DNA from: Tritrichomonas musculus
Taxonomy: Eukaryota; Parabasalia; Tritrichomonadida; Tritrichomonadidae
Reading direction: 5' to 3'
Assembly (NCBI GenBank): GCA_039105265.1
Contig: JAPFFF010000005.1
Span: 6,185,501-6,249,500, forward strand
DNA: 64,000 bases
The position numbers and the translations under genes are program-made. Positions 20,786-29,859 of this stretch are shown here, one piece after another; the first letter of the stretch is position 1; each line of letters starts with the position of its first letter. Below the pieces are notes generated by a model, which was given only the letters and a program-made list of their open reading frames with translations, had not been told where the DNA came from and ran no database searches.

Positions 20786-22144
20786 TTAGCACATTCTAAA
20801 TCCATTTATATTTCTAATTTTAATTATATAGTTGTCAATCATATTGAGGACTTTTTGGCTTTTATTATTATTAAACTTTCTTGCCCAAAAATTACAAGGA
20901 TCTTCAATGATTTTATCAAATTGCATTTCATCTAATAATCTAGGATTGTTTCCTCCCTGAGTCCAGTCAATATATCTGTGGTAATTTTTTTTCGTATGAA
21001 TTTTTGCTTCTGTCACTAGTGTTTGAAATAGAATTTCATCTGCATGAAAAGAATAATCCAAATGCTCTATAATTGAAAAATTATTAAGCATCAGATCAAT
21101 TATTTTTCTTGAATCAGAAATCGTTAACGTGAACCAATTGGCGCCTTGAGACCATGAAAATGGTGGAATAATTCGTTTTGGAAAAAGATACTTGATTGAA
21201 TTAATCAATTTTTCCGATTCATTTAAAAATATGAAAAGAGAAGTTATTCTCTTATTTTTATACTCCTGTTCTGTTTTTGGTATTATTTCCATATAGTTGC
21301 TTGGATAATTCAAATTAAGATATTTGAGAATGAATTCATTGGGGACAATTGGATAATCTGATTCGCTATGAAATGATAAATACAATGAATTAGTAAAATA
21401 TTTTAATGTAGCAAACATTAAAACAGCTTGGCTTAATGCTTGCGTAATCCTCCCCCATCCAACTTGAAATCTTGGAGAATCAATGAAATAAACATTTTCA
21501 AATGTACGATATAAAGATTCATCTATATTTAAAAAATGATTGTATATTTCTGTTCGATTGCATTTATTATCAATAAATAAAATAAATGCAATATTTGGAT
21601 GAGACATTGCTTTAATTTCTCGAATTAAAAAGGATGAAGTTAATGTTAAAGTTATTAAATAAATTAGGGTGAATTTTTTGGGTGTTAGTTTTTCAAGCAG
21701 TTCATTATCTTCATTATAATTGATTGATAAAATTCTAGAAACGCTTTTATCAACTTCGAACTTATCTCCATTATCCAAATACTTTGAATAATGTCTAATT
21801 ATGACGTTTTCTTGATAAAAATATTCTCGAAAATTAATATCTTTTTTTGATTTGCCATCTGAGTGAAAAGGAAAAATACGATGATATTCAATTTTCTTTT
21901 GATTTGGCCTAATGCTTTGATAATTATTTAAAAAATATGAAAAATTATAACTGAGGAAATACCTTGCAGCTGTAGCAGTTATTGGTAGTTGCTCATTTAT
22001 ATAGTTTGTAATATTATAAGGAATAATATTTTCAGAAAGCCTAGCCTGCCACTTAATTTGATATTTCCCTAAGTTATATTTATGCAGTAAAAATGATATT
22101 GCTATTAGAGATGGTATGAAAAAAGAAATTTTAGTTTTCAACAT
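20786..22144 (-). CDS. GT14 (core-2/I-branching-like) glycosyltransferase, type II membrane
   Basis: 452 residues. A single N-terminal hydrophobic segment (about 7-22, ISFFIPSLIAISFLL) after two Lys is a signal anchor, predicting a Golgi lumenal enzyme. The catalytic region resembles the Branch family (GT14): SFHSESDYPIV at about 255 corresponds to the SGQDYPL-type motif, ADEILFQTL near 368 carries the acidic residues expected for catalysis, and RYIDWTQGGNNP near 395 corresponds to the YIxW...xxNP motif. GT14 enzymes transfer GlcNAc or xylose with inversion. The acceptor cannot be read from sequence. Trichomonads make abundant surface glycans, which is a plausible destination. Confidence 0.7.
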   Translation of the reverse strand: MLKTKISFFIPSLIAISFLLHKYNLGKYQIKWQARLSENIIPYNITNYINEQLPITATAARYFLSYNFSYFLNNYQSIRPNQKKIEYHRIFPFHSDGKSKKDINFREYFYQENVIIRHYSKYLDNGDKFEVDKSVSRILSINYNEDNELLEKLTPKKFTLIYLITLTLTSSFLIREIKAMSHPNIAFILFIDNKCNRTEIYNHFLNIDESLYRTFENVYFIDSPRFQVGWGRITQALSQAVLMFATLKYFTNSLYLSFHSESDYPIVPNEFILKYLNLNYPSNYMEIIPKTEQEYKNKRITSLFIFLNESEKLINSIKYLFPKRIIPPFSWSQGANWFTLTISDSRKIIDLMLNNFSIIEHLDYSFHADEILFQTLVTEAKIHTKKNYHRYIDWTQGGNNPRLLDEMQFDKIIEDPCNFWARKFNNNKSQKVLNMIDNYIIKIRNINGFRMC

Positions 22145-22244
22145 GAAACTTCATTTTGTTAGAATCTTTTCAAATGCCATTCAAAAAATTATATAGTTTT
22201 TTGAATGATTTATTTTTTTGTCTTTGCCATACAAAATAGAAGGA

Positions 22245-22610
22245 ATGTCATTAAAAATTGAAGATGATTGTGACTTTGATCAGAATTTTCTTTCTATTAG
22301 TTATAATGAATGTCATGTTAAAGAAGGAATGTCATTAAATATTGGAGATGATCAAGAATTGGATAATTTAATCGGAAAATTGAAAAAAGATCAAGAGGAA
22401 GAGCAATCAAAATCTCCAGAACCAGAGCCAACTGCTGATGATATATTTAAAAAAATGCAAAACGCTCAAAATTTATTATATAAATTTTTAAAAGATGAAA
22501 TAAATAGTGAGAAAATGCCATTATCTGATGAAGCAAAGAATGAAATATTTACCAATTTACTATCTAATCCATATTTGCAAGATGTAATTAAAAGAAATGA
22601 TTCATCTTAA
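22245..22610 (+). CDS. Small acidic protein, 121 aa, with internal duplication
   Basis: The frame is open from a TTG at 22218, but the first ATG is 22245. The words GMSLKIEDD and GMSLNIGDD occur 28 residues apart, an internal duplication (also visible as GGAATGTCATTAAA(A/T)ATTG in the DNA). The middle is acidic and Pro/Glu-rich; the end is a helix (DEAKNEIFTNLLSNPYLQDV) of the type seen in short Trp/Leu binding motifs. No domain is recognised. Its start lies 100 bases from the ATG of the divergent glycosyltransferase. Confidence 0.5.
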   Translation: MSLKIEDDCDFDQNFLSISYNECHVKEGMSLNIGDDQELDNLIGKLKKDQEEEQSKSPEPEPTADDIFKKMQNAQNLLYKFLKDEINSEKMPLSDEAKNEIFTNLLSNPYLQDVIKRNDSS

Positions 22611-22865
22611 GCAAAGACAATACGATAAGAAGTATTTAATTATACAATTTAATTGCTTTCAATTCCAAGATTATTAGTATGTATAAAAAGTATTGTATTA
22701 TATTTTTGAAACTAATTTGCTTGAATAAAAATTATTGTTAATTAATTAACAAGCAAACTTTCTGAGGACTCATACATTTTTACATTATTATTTTGAACTG
22801 TCGTAATTAAAAAAAGAAAAGAATAACTGAGCTAATATTTCATTTATTCGCAATAAATATGAATT

Positions 22866-24236
22866 TTATATTTTGAGTTTATCGGATGTAAAATCTGGAT
22901 TGTTTTTCTTTGCCATTTCTGTAATTAAAGCCCAACTTTTTGCTCTTTCTTTATTGTTAATTTTCTGGTCTTTCTGTGATTTAATTATATCTTGAAGTGT
23001 TTGTTTATATAATGGTGGATTGACTTTTGCAAGAAGATCAAGAACTATTTGGGCATCATCTTGAATGAAAATGTTCCAATGTTTCTTTTTGCATGAGCAA
23101 AGAGATGGGATCAGTAATTTCATTGCTAAATCAATGTATTCAATTAAAGTTGCTTCATTTCCTTGCCCTATAACAAAGCTAAGTGCAGCTTCTGCAATAT
23201 CAACGCCTGGTTCAATAAATAGTGTGCCTAATCTTTGGAAAAGAGATTCGGCGCACTCTCTGGAAATTGGTTCTTCCGCAAAATTCTGCATAATGCTTTC
23301 AAGCTCACTAGTTATGTTAACCTGCTTTTTGATGCCGGCTTTAGGCCAATGTTTAACAAGAAAAGTGATGGTATTTTCAAGAAGTGAATGTTTAGTTCGA
23401 ATAAATCGAGTAACACACTGTGTGAGAGCACCTGAAAACTTCATGTAAAGGCGTGAATTATGAAGTGAAAGAACAGAGTTATAAATATCTTCAAGATGAT
23501 CTGGGAGAAGAGTAGGAATATCAGGAACAATGTCATAAACAAATCCAAGAAGCTCTGCGCTACAAAGGCCAATTCGAATTTGATTAACAGTAGAGTTAAT
23601 TATTTTTGTTTTTATTTGTTTATCTGATACTTTACTGTATAGCATTGAGAGGCAATCTTTCACAGACTGTCTTTCTCTTTCGTCACTAGAATATGAATTT
23701 TTAATTAATATATGAATTAAAGATATGATTTGGTCATTTTTAACTCGAGACATTAGTTTTCCAGAAAATAAAGCTTTTAGGTCTCCATAAACAAGATTGA
23801 GATGGGGCCAAGAAATATCATAAACATTATCTGGGCAATCAATTGAAGAAACAATTTTAAAAGATGGAAGTGCACGAGAAATATTTATTTTTGCCATCTT
23901 TATAAATCCTGCTATTGCTTCATCATCAATATTCCTGAAAAACCTTGGTTTGGTAAAAACTGTTTCAAATTCCATTAAAAATCCTGTTTTAGTATTTTTA
24001 GCTTTAACATCCAATTTTTCGTCTGAAAAATCGCATAATTTGTAACATTCCTTGCATTTTTTAAGAAAAAGTTTTTTAAAGTCTGAATCGGATGCTGAAT
24101 CAAGTGGTGGAAGAGAGTCTATTTTAATTACACCAAAATCAAGAGGGTGAAGTGTTGAAATCAGAAATGTTTTGGTTTTGAAGTCTTCTAATTCAGATTT
24201 TGGTGTATCATCTATTTTTTTTAGAGGGCTATCCAT
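22866..24236 (-). CDS. PP2A regulatory subunit B56 (B') family
   Basis: 456 residues, all-helical HEAT-like. It carries landmark B56 segments in the right order: WPHLNLVY (143-150; B56 proteins read WPHLQLVYE), DERERQS (185-191; DERERDxLKT in the family), LLPDHLEDIYNSVLSLHNSRLY, HWPKAGIKKQVNITSELESI and ECAESLFQRLGTLFIEP. B56 subunits recruit substrates with LxxIxE motifs to the PP2A core. The surface normally reading VYEFFLRFLES is changed to VYGDLKALFSG, so scaffold or substrate contacts may differ. The C-terminal extension found in some animal B56 is absent. The stop overlaps TAAAA. Confidence 0.85.
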   Translation of the reverse strand: MDSPLKKIDDTPKSELEDFKTKTFLISTLHPLDFGVIKIDSLPPLDSASDSDFKKLFLKKCKECYKLCDFSDEKLDVKAKNTKTGFLMEFETVFTKPRFFRNIDDEAIAGFIKMAKINISRALPSFKIVSSIDCPDNVYDISWPHLNLVYGDLKALFSGKLMSRVKNDQIISLIHILIKNSYSSDERERQSVKDCLSMLYSKVSDKQIKTKIINSTVNQIRIGLCSAELLGFVYDIVPDIPTLLPDHLEDIYNSVLSLHNSRLYMKFSGALTQCVTRFIRTKHSLLENTITFLVKHWPKAGIKKQVNITSELESIMQNFAEEPISRECAESLFQRLGTLFIEPGVDIAEAALSFVIGQGNEATLIEYIDLAMKLLIPSLCSCKKKHWNIFIQDDAQIVLDLLAKVNPPLYKQTLQDIIKSQKDQKINNKERAKSWALITEMAKKNNPDFTSDKLKI

Positions 24237-24478
24237 TAATGTAGTTTAATTAAAGAATAGCTAAAATAAAAAAAAACTGACATTAAAACTTTTTAAAAAA
24301 AATTTATAAAGGAGTTTATGGATTAAATAAGTATTCAAAATATATATAAAAAATACGTTTAGAAAAAATTGAATTAATGCTCCAAAATATTTTATGAAAT
24401 CTAATAAAAATATTGAAAAAAAACACGTTTTTTATTCAATAAGTAGAAAAGGTCAAAATTTTACAGCTATTTTTTTTA

Positions 24479-25972
24479 ATGAAAAGATTTGAAGAAATCT
24501 GTGTTTTAGGAGATGGTGCGTTTGGCACAGTGACGAAATGCCGTGATAAGGATACAGGAGACATTGTTGCCATAAAGAAGATGAAGCAAAGATCAGCAAA
24601 TTTTGAAGAATGCCTCCAACTTAAAGAAATTAAAAGTCTTAGAAAGATTAAACATGAAAATGTTGTTAAGCTTCTCCAGGTTTTTAGAGAGAATGACCAC
24701 TTGTTTCTAGTTTTTGAATTTCTCCCCAACGGTTGCCTTCTAAAAACTATCCAAAACCATAATGGACCTTTCACAGAACCTGAAATTCGGTTTATTATAT
24801 CACAATTATTAAGTGGTCTGAATTATGTTCATCGTCAAGGCTTCTTCCATAGGGACATCAAGCCTGAAAATTTGCTTTGGAATGGAAACACACTAAAAAT
24901 TGCTGATTTTGGCTTAGCTAGAGAAATTCGTAGCAGGCCCCCTTACACTGAATACGTTTCAACGCGTTGGTATAGAGCTCCTGAAATAATTTTACGTCAT
25001 GAATTTTACAATTCCCCAGTTGACATTTGGGCTGTTGGTGCTATAATGGCTGAATTATATATGATGAAACCTATTTTTCAAGGAACATCTGAAACCGATC
25101 AATTGTATAAAATATGTTCAATTTTGGGATCTCCAGCATCAAGCTGGCCTGAATCTGTTAAATTAGCAACAAAACTTAATATACGTTTCCCACAAAATTC
25201 CTCAACGCCACTTTCATCACTAATGCCAAATGCTTCTCCTGAAGCTCTTGATCTAATGTCTGAACTCCTCAGATATGATCCATCTAAGAGGCCAAGTGCT
25301 GCGCAAGCATTACAGCATAAGTTTTTCCAAGGAGAAAAGTGTCCGATTATCCAGCGAAATGCTCGTGCTCGGCAATCTCCTAATCAGAAACAATTAGCAC
25401 CCCAATCTCAAATCCAACCGCAAATATTTCAGCAAAAAAATCAGCAATTTCATCAAGTTCAGCTCAATGATAAACCTTTTCAGCATAAAAAAAATCCACC
25501 AAACGACGACATTTCTTCTACTACAAATGATCACTCAGAAGTCAATGTACCAACAAAGCAAGCATCTTATTTAATTAGTAATAATATTAATAACCCTTCA
25601 GGTTTGCATCAGCAAACAACAGCACCAAGACCAATGGGTTCTCGCTTAAACAATGTTATTTCAGGTTTTGATGTACGGCCTCGTGGACCAACACAATCTG
25701 CTTTTGATCGAGAAGTTAATCGTGATCGCGATATAAATCGGGAAAGAGAGCAGCGAGACCATTTCAGTAGGCTTGGAAATATAGTTGATAATGGATTAAA
25801 ATCGAAGCCGCAATCAAGGCTTGATCGTTTTGTAACAAGGCCTAATTATATAGCTGGAGGCAGCCAATTTAGACAGCAAAATTTAAATGAACCGGGAATG
25901 AGACAGCCAAGACCAGAATTTTCATTTAATGACGATTTAGAAAACTATGTTGATCCTTTCTTCAATATATAG
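24479..25972 (+). CDS. MAK/ICK (LF4, RCK-family) flagellar kinase
   Basis: 497 residues. CMGC kinase domain at 4-287: GDGAFGTV (11-18), AIKK lysine K33, HRDIKPENLLW (H124, D126), DFG (143-145), and activation loop PPYTEYVSTRWYRAPE with a TEY dual-phosphorylation site (157-159), diagnostic for the MAK/ICK/MOK group (TDY or TEY). WAVGAIMAELYMMKPIFQG is also typical. The tail (about 290-497) is Gln/Asn-rich and disordered. In Chlamydomonas, Leishmania and animals these kinases limit flagellar length and act on intraflagellar transport, so a link to IFT172 (57751-62799) is reasonable inference. The start is the first ATG; an AT-rich leader precedes it. Confidence 0.9.
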   Translation: MKRFEEICVLGDGAFGTVTKCRDKDTGDIVAIKKMKQRSANFEECLQLKEIKSLRKIKHENVVKLLQVFRENDHLFLVFEFLPNGCLLKTIQNHNGPFTEPEIRFIISQLLSGLNYVHRQGFFHRDIKPENLLWNGNTLKIADFGLAREIRSRPPYTEYVSTRWYRAPEIILRHEFYNSPVDIWAVGAIMAELYMMKPIFQGTSETDQLYKICSILGSPASSWPESVKLATKLNIRFPQNSSTPLSSLMPNASPEALDLMSELLRYDPSKRPSAAQALQHKFFQGEKCPIIQRNARARQSPNQKQLAPQSQIQPQIFQQKNQQFHQVQLNDKPFQHKKNPPNDDISSTTNDHSEVNVPTKQASYLISNNINNPSGLHQQTTAPRPMGSRLNNVISGFDVRPRGPTQSAFDREVNRDRDINREREQRDHFSRLGNIVDNGLKSKPQSRLDRFVTRPNYIAGGSQFRQQNLNEPGMRQPRPEFSFNDDLENYVDPFFNI

Positions 25973-26527
25973 ATTCAAATTCTTTTTGTTTATTTTATGA
26001 ATTTTATCTTTAATTGCAAATTTTGTTTGTTTTTATTTTTTGAGATTAAAGGACATCATGAATAGCTATTATGATTTTATATTTTTTTTAAATAATTTTA
26101 ATATAAATGCCAAACAAGTTTTTTATAATAATTTGGTTTATACCTTATTCATTTACTGGCTCCGGTCCTGAACAATTTTGCCGACATTGTTTGCCAATTA
26201 AGTAACATTAAAAGTAAATCAGATGCTAATTGATTATTTTATTATAGTACAAAACTTATTTATTTTCAAGTGATAAATTTATCTTTAGTTTATATTATTC
26301 ATTTAGTATTTTACTATACATATTTCATATTGGTATCTTTGGTGATCTAAAATTCCATGCTTACTATTAAGTGAAGGTTTAAATCATGTGTTAGAAAGAT
26401 CGGACATTTTATATTTTATTAAAAATATATAGATAGAACTTGGATAAATTCTTCGAGTTATTTGGAAAATAGGAACCTAATTGTTTAACTTTTTATTTAT
26501 AAAAAATATATCAGTAGTATATAAATA
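25973..26527. other. AT-rich gap, no gene found
   Basis: 3' region of the kinase. Short GC-richer words near 26160 (CTGGCTCCGGTCCTG and GCCGACATTG) stand out but form no gene or clear structure. Confidence 0.45.
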
Positions 26528-26695
26528 ATAGTGCTCAAACGATTTTTTTTCTCGTGCAAAAAAAGTGCTAAAAAAACTTATTATTCAGGTAATGTATTTT
26601 GCCTGAAACGAGATTCGAGCACTTCATCGGGCGGAGACCGTTTATTTGCCCGAGATTGCCCATGTTGCCCTTTTGGTATCCCTGAATTTGATATA
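26528..26695. ncRNA. Candidate structured RNA: GC-richer patch with nested hairpins
   Basis: A patch clearly richer in G and C than its surroundings contains three mutually compatible stems. AGTGCTC (26530-26536) pairs with GAGCACT (26617-26623). TCAGG (26585-26589) pairs with CCTGA (26602-26606). TCGGGC (26627-26632) pairs with GCCCGA (26648-26653). The plus strand is nominally open for 60 codons and the minus strand for 75, but neither looks like protein. It does not match snRNA, SRP, RNase P or tRNA signatures known to me. It may equally be a decayed transposon end. Transcript data and a covariance test would decide. Confidence 0.3.
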
Positions 26696-26760
26696 ACATC
26701 ATATAAAAAGTAAAAAGCAATATATTCAAATATACTATTAAATGCAAATCATAAAATATA

Positions 26761-27008
26761 TTAAGGTTCAAATCCAGTACGTTTAGTAACCGCAATTTTT
26801 TTTGGCATTCTCAAAGAATAAGATGACAAGTTAAATAAAAAACGATTATTTTCATCCTTTTCATATAACATGTCATAATGTTTATTTAAATTGTAAAATA
26901 AGTGTCAAAAACAAACCTAGTCAATTTAAACTTTTTCAGTGACATGCAACTATTCAAATAATAAACGTTCTCCTATTCAAAAAATAACGTACTGGATTTG
27001 TACCTTAA
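26761..27008 (-). mobile_element. 240-bp TTAA-flanked MITE, copy A
   Basis: The element runs 26765-27004 and is flanked on both sides by TTAA (26761-26764, 27005-27008). The ends are inverted repeats: GGTTCAAATCCAGTACGTT at the left and, on the other strand, GGTACAAATCCAGTACGTT. It is the reverse complement of copy B (32921-33160), with only two base differences by eye. TTAA duplication is characteristic of piggyBac and Kolobok transposases. No coding capacity. Confidence 0.9.
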
Positions 27009-27013
27009 ATAAA

Positions 27014-27413
27014 GGAGACGGAAAAAAGTGTAAACCACGGAAAAAAGTGTAAACTTTAATTTTTTCTCCTCATCTGATTAAAATTACTGAACGCTATTTT
27101 TTTTACAACTTCTTAACACTTTGATAAATAATATATTGGATTTTCGTCGAGTTTCATAAAGAATTTATAGCTAAACCATGATATTATATGTTTCTGATGA
27201 AAACGGTTTAAGGTTAAATAATTGTAGAAAACGATAGTTTAATATTTGAGAAAGATGAGGATTATTCATGACGAAATTCAGTGAAAATGGAATATATTAT
27301 TCATCAAAGTGTTGAGAAGCTATAAAAAAATTGGTGTTTAAAAATTTTAACCAGATATGGAGAAAAAGTTAAAGTTTACACTTTTTTCCGAAGTTTACAC
27401 ATATTTCTATACC
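27014..27413. mobile_element. Foldback (long inverted-repeat) element
   Basis: The two halves are imperfect inverted copies of each other over about 150 bases per arm. The left arm starts GGAGACGGAAAAAAGTGTAAAC and then CGGAAAAAAGTGTAAACTTT; the right arm ends AAAGTTTACACTTTTTTCCG and then GTTTACACATATTTC. Inner shared words include ACACTTTGAT(A/G)AATAATATATT. Left flank ATAAAGG and right flank CCTTTAA hint at a mutated TTAA target, but the duplication is not certain. It begins 5 bases after copy A's TTAA and ends 21 bases before the stop codon of the Myb gene. Confidence 0.7.
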
Positions 27414-27434
27414 CTTTAACAACATATTTAATAA

Positions 27435-28019
27435 TTAAAAAATAAATTTAGGTGTCATATAATTATTTGCAATAGGTATTAGATTCAAATTGGAATCATA
27501 ATAGTTATTAAATCTATTTGTATTAATTATCATTGGGTTGTCAAACTGATCTGAAGGTGCGTCTCCGATTTTTCCATAGTAAGAATATATGATTGGTGGA
27601 CTATATTTTTTAAAATTATTTACTTTCGATTGGAATGAGTTAGCTTTACGTCTTTGTAATGCAGAATAACGATTTTTTATATCAATGTTTGATCTTTCAT
27701 TGAAAAATTGTGTCATTTTCGCCCATTTCGGGCCCATTTTATCATATAAAGTAAATATAAGTTCATCTTCTTCCTTTGACCAATCGCCTTTTTTAGTTTT
27801 TTCAACAAGATAATTCAAGTATCTTTCTCTACATTGTCTGGGTGTTCTGTTTGGCATTTTTGATGCAACTCTATTCCAATTTATGAAATTTTTATCCTCA
27901 TATTTATCAATTAGTAAAAGCATTGCGTCATCTTCTTCTTTCGTAAAACGATGACGATATTGTTGCTGTGCTAGAATTGTGTATTTTAATTCTTGGTTAG
28001 GAAAAGTCCAATTTTGCAT
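27435..28019 (-). CDS. Two-repeat (R2R3-type) Myb DNA-binding protein
   Basis: 194 residues with two tandem Myb/SANT repeats. The first (about 20-70) is RFTKEEDDAMLLLIDKY...FINWNRVASKMPNRTPRQCRERYLNYL. The second (about 75-125) is GDWSKEEDELIFTLYDKMG..WAKMTQFFNERSNIDIKNRYSAL. The regularly spaced aromatic core residues (F/W, W, Y; W, W, Y) and recognition helices TPRQCRERY and SNIDIKNRY are intact. The C-terminal 65 residues are Asn/Tyr-rich and disordered. Trichomonads have a large Myb family that includes promoter-binding factors; target genes of this one are unknown. TTTTTCA directly precedes the ATG. The 3' end abuts a foldback element, so its transcripts may end inside transposon sequence. 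Confidence 0.9.
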   Translation of the reverse strand: MQNWTFPNQELKYTILAQQQYRHRFTKEEDDAMLLLIDKYEDKNFINWNRVASKMPNRTPRQCRERYLNYLVEKTKKGDWSKEEDELIFTLYDKMGPKWAKMTQFFNERSNIDIKNRYSALQRRKANSFQSKVNNFKKYSPPIIYSYYGKIGDAPSDQFDNPMIINTNRFNNYYDSNLNLIPIANNYMTPKFIF

Positions 28020-28515
28020 TGAAAAATATGAAATAGGTCACTGAAATAAAGATATTTTTTTTATAATCCCTTGATTTGAAATTATTTTTTTTATATTTTT
28101 AATTTTTAAAAAGAATTAATTTTAATCCAAGATTATATCATTCAATTATTCAGAAAATATATTAAATTTTTGAGTCGGAATGATTCACAATATTTTCATT
28201 TTCATTCAATTCACTGTATCGTCGCCCAGATTATTTTATTGAATGCGGTCATTCTTAATTATTTCTGTTAAAATAATTAAATATTCTTTCAAAAAGTGAA
28301 AAATATAAATAGAATAGAACTTCTTTTATCTTAAATATTATTGAGAGAATAAATATTTTTTCAAAAAAAGATGATTATAAATTCAATTGATTATTTATTA
28401 TTTTGTATGAAATGATCGTTCTTAAAATATTGAAAAATAATTATATCTAATCTATATATTTCTTAATTATACAAGTTAAAAATGATTATTAATTTTAAAT
28501 ATAAACTAATAATAT
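28020..28515. other. AT-rich gap upstream of the Myb gene
   Basis: Contains the Myb promoter region. No gene is seen. Confidence 0.5.
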
Positions 28516-28631
28516 ATGTTTTATATAGCATCTTGTTAAGTCCAAATGTCACTTTTTTTGGTGAAAAATTTCTGATAAAAGGCCAAGAAAAAAATGGAAT
28601 TTGGACTTAACAAGATGCTATAATGTTTTAT
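28516..28631. mobile_element. 97-bp hairpin MITE with 9-10-bp TSD (MULE-like)
   Basis: The element at 28525-28621 is bounded by perfect 23-bp inverted repeats beginning ATAGCATCTTGTTAAGTCC. It is flanked by ATGTTTTAT at 28516-28524 and 28623-28631 (9 of 9, or 9 of 10 if the adjacent base is counted). Duplications of 9-10 bp are made by Mutator-like (MULE) transposases, a superfamily known in trichomonads. It is non-coding and very short, essentially two terminal repeats and a 51-base loop. Confidence 0.75.
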
Positions 28632-29017
28632 CTAATTTGAATAATTATATAGGTATTCCTACCAAATGTATCCAAACTCATTCTTTTCGATTGATTATTT
28701 TATATTTAATTTTCTATTATTATTGAGAATATATAAATATATATTCACATTAATATTAAAAATATTTCTAGATTTTTATAAGATAATTATATTTTTTGTA
28801 TCTAAATATTTTGAATCGTTTTCGATAATTGTTTTTAAACTTTTTTTAAAAAAAGTTTAAAAATTTTATATAATTAAAAGCTATAATATCTTTATGTTTA
28901 TTCAGTTAAATATAAAATAATCCATTTTATTAAATCATTTAATTTATTTATATATATATTTTCTAAAATTATATAAATATATATTTTAAAATTAAATGTT
29001 TTATAACAAATTATATT
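28632..29017. other. AT-rich gap with a 32-bp palindrome
   Basis: TTTTTAAACTTTTTTT and its mirror lie head to head at about 28831-28862, an exact AT-rich palindrome. The open frame 28666-28860 over it is Phe/Ile/Lys-only and is not taken as a gene. Confidence 0.45.
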
Positions 29018-29115
29018 TAGGCTTGTTATTCTGATATCAATTATCAGGTTTGGCACTTTTTTTAACTCAGATAATCGATAATAAAATTCTATCGATTGGA
29101 ACTTTTAATTGATGA
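29018..29115. mobile_element. Solo transposon end related to the 34943-36427 element
   Basis: Begins TAGGCTTGTTATT, the same 13 bases as the right end of the 34943-36427 element. It continues with recognisably similar subterminal sequence (CACTTTTTTT, CTCAGATAATCGATAATA) for roughly 70-90 bases. No partner end with a matching 8-bp duplication was found, so it is a truncated or internally broken copy. Confidence 0.5.
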
Positions 29116-29372
29116 ATTTGCTAATGTATTAAACTTGCACAAATACATTTACGACATAAATAACCAAAAATAACTTTTCCCACTTTTTTCCACTTTTAAT
29201 GAGTTTCATATGAGAATCCAATACTAGAAAATCCAGTTTTGGTATTAACTATTATTAGCAAAAATAACAATTCCATAAACGGTTAGATTCACGAAGTTTG
29301 CTTTGCAAAGTTATCTTCGATAATGAAGTTTGTTACACAAATGCAAAAATAAATGTGTACAATATACGCAAT
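29116..29372. other. Intergenic, no gene found
   Basis: AT-rich, with the imperfect inverted pair ACGAAGTTTGCTTTGCAAAG and TTCGATAATGAAGTTTG near 29292-29332. Nothing else is supported. Confidence 0.4.
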
Positions 29373-29786
29373 TTAATAATATTTAGCACGAATTCGTGAA
29401 GTATTGCCATATGGTTCGATAGGTTTATCTATATATTTAAAAGATTTCGTATTTGGATCGTAATATCTAGATTTAAATGTATATGTATTACTCTGTTCTA
29501 GTTCTGTATTATTTCGTGGAACAGTTCTAGATACATTACAAAGTTTACCATTTCGTTTGGTGAATCGTTTTGTTTCTTGTGGAATATCTTCATTAAGTGT
29601 TCTGGTATCGAACTTACTAGCATTTGGGTTACGTCTAAATAAAGTGTTAAGTGTTTTATAATCTTGTTTAGCTGTTAACTCTGCAATCGATTTCTTAAGT
29701 AATGTTAAGTCATTTGTGGTATATAACTCTTCTAGACTTGGTTGTTTGCTCTTACTCTTCGATGAAGAGGTTTCACTGAAACTCAT
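29373..29786 (-). CDS. Small basic unknown protein of the helicase island, 137 aa
   Basis: Ser/Lys-rich start, then a segment with a paralogue in the same island: LEELYTTNDLTLLKKSIAEL, DYKTLNTLFRRNPNASKFDT and LNEDIPQETKRFTKRNGK. The C-terminus is basic and Tyr-rich (SRYYDPNTKSFKYIDKPIEP). No known domain. The neighbour at 29860-30102 carries the same pattern with a premature stop, so this is a two-member tandem family. It is on the same strand as the helicase remnants, 73 and more bases apart, which suggests a mobile or virus-like element. Function unknown. Confidence 0.6.
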   Translation of the reverse strand: MSFSETSSSKSKSKQPSLEELYTTNDLTLLKKSIAELTAKQDYKTLNTLFRRNPNASKFDTRTLNEDIPQETKRFTKRNGKLCNVSRTVPRNNTELEQSNTYTFKSRYYDPNTKSFKYIDKPIEPYGNTSRIRAKYY

Positions 29787-29859
29787 TTCTATGTAATTAA
29801 ACTTTACACATTACTTACACAAAAACAATTTGCATAACAAAGTAAGTGAAGATTATACT

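Noticed and set aside
26531..26713. Open frame of 60 codons on the GC-richer patch
   Set aside because: No ATG start (it opens from GTG/CTG-like codons), no known domain, and the same DNA folds into stems; kept only as a candidate RNA.
26765..26785. GGTTCAAATCC as a tRNA B box
   Set aside because: It is the terminal repeat of the TTAA element (other copies read GGTACAAATCC) and no cloverleaf can be drawn.
28666..28860. 64-codon hydrophobic frame
   Set aside because: Phe/Ile/Leu/Lys-only, ends in an exact AT palindrome; no sign of a membrane-protein gene.
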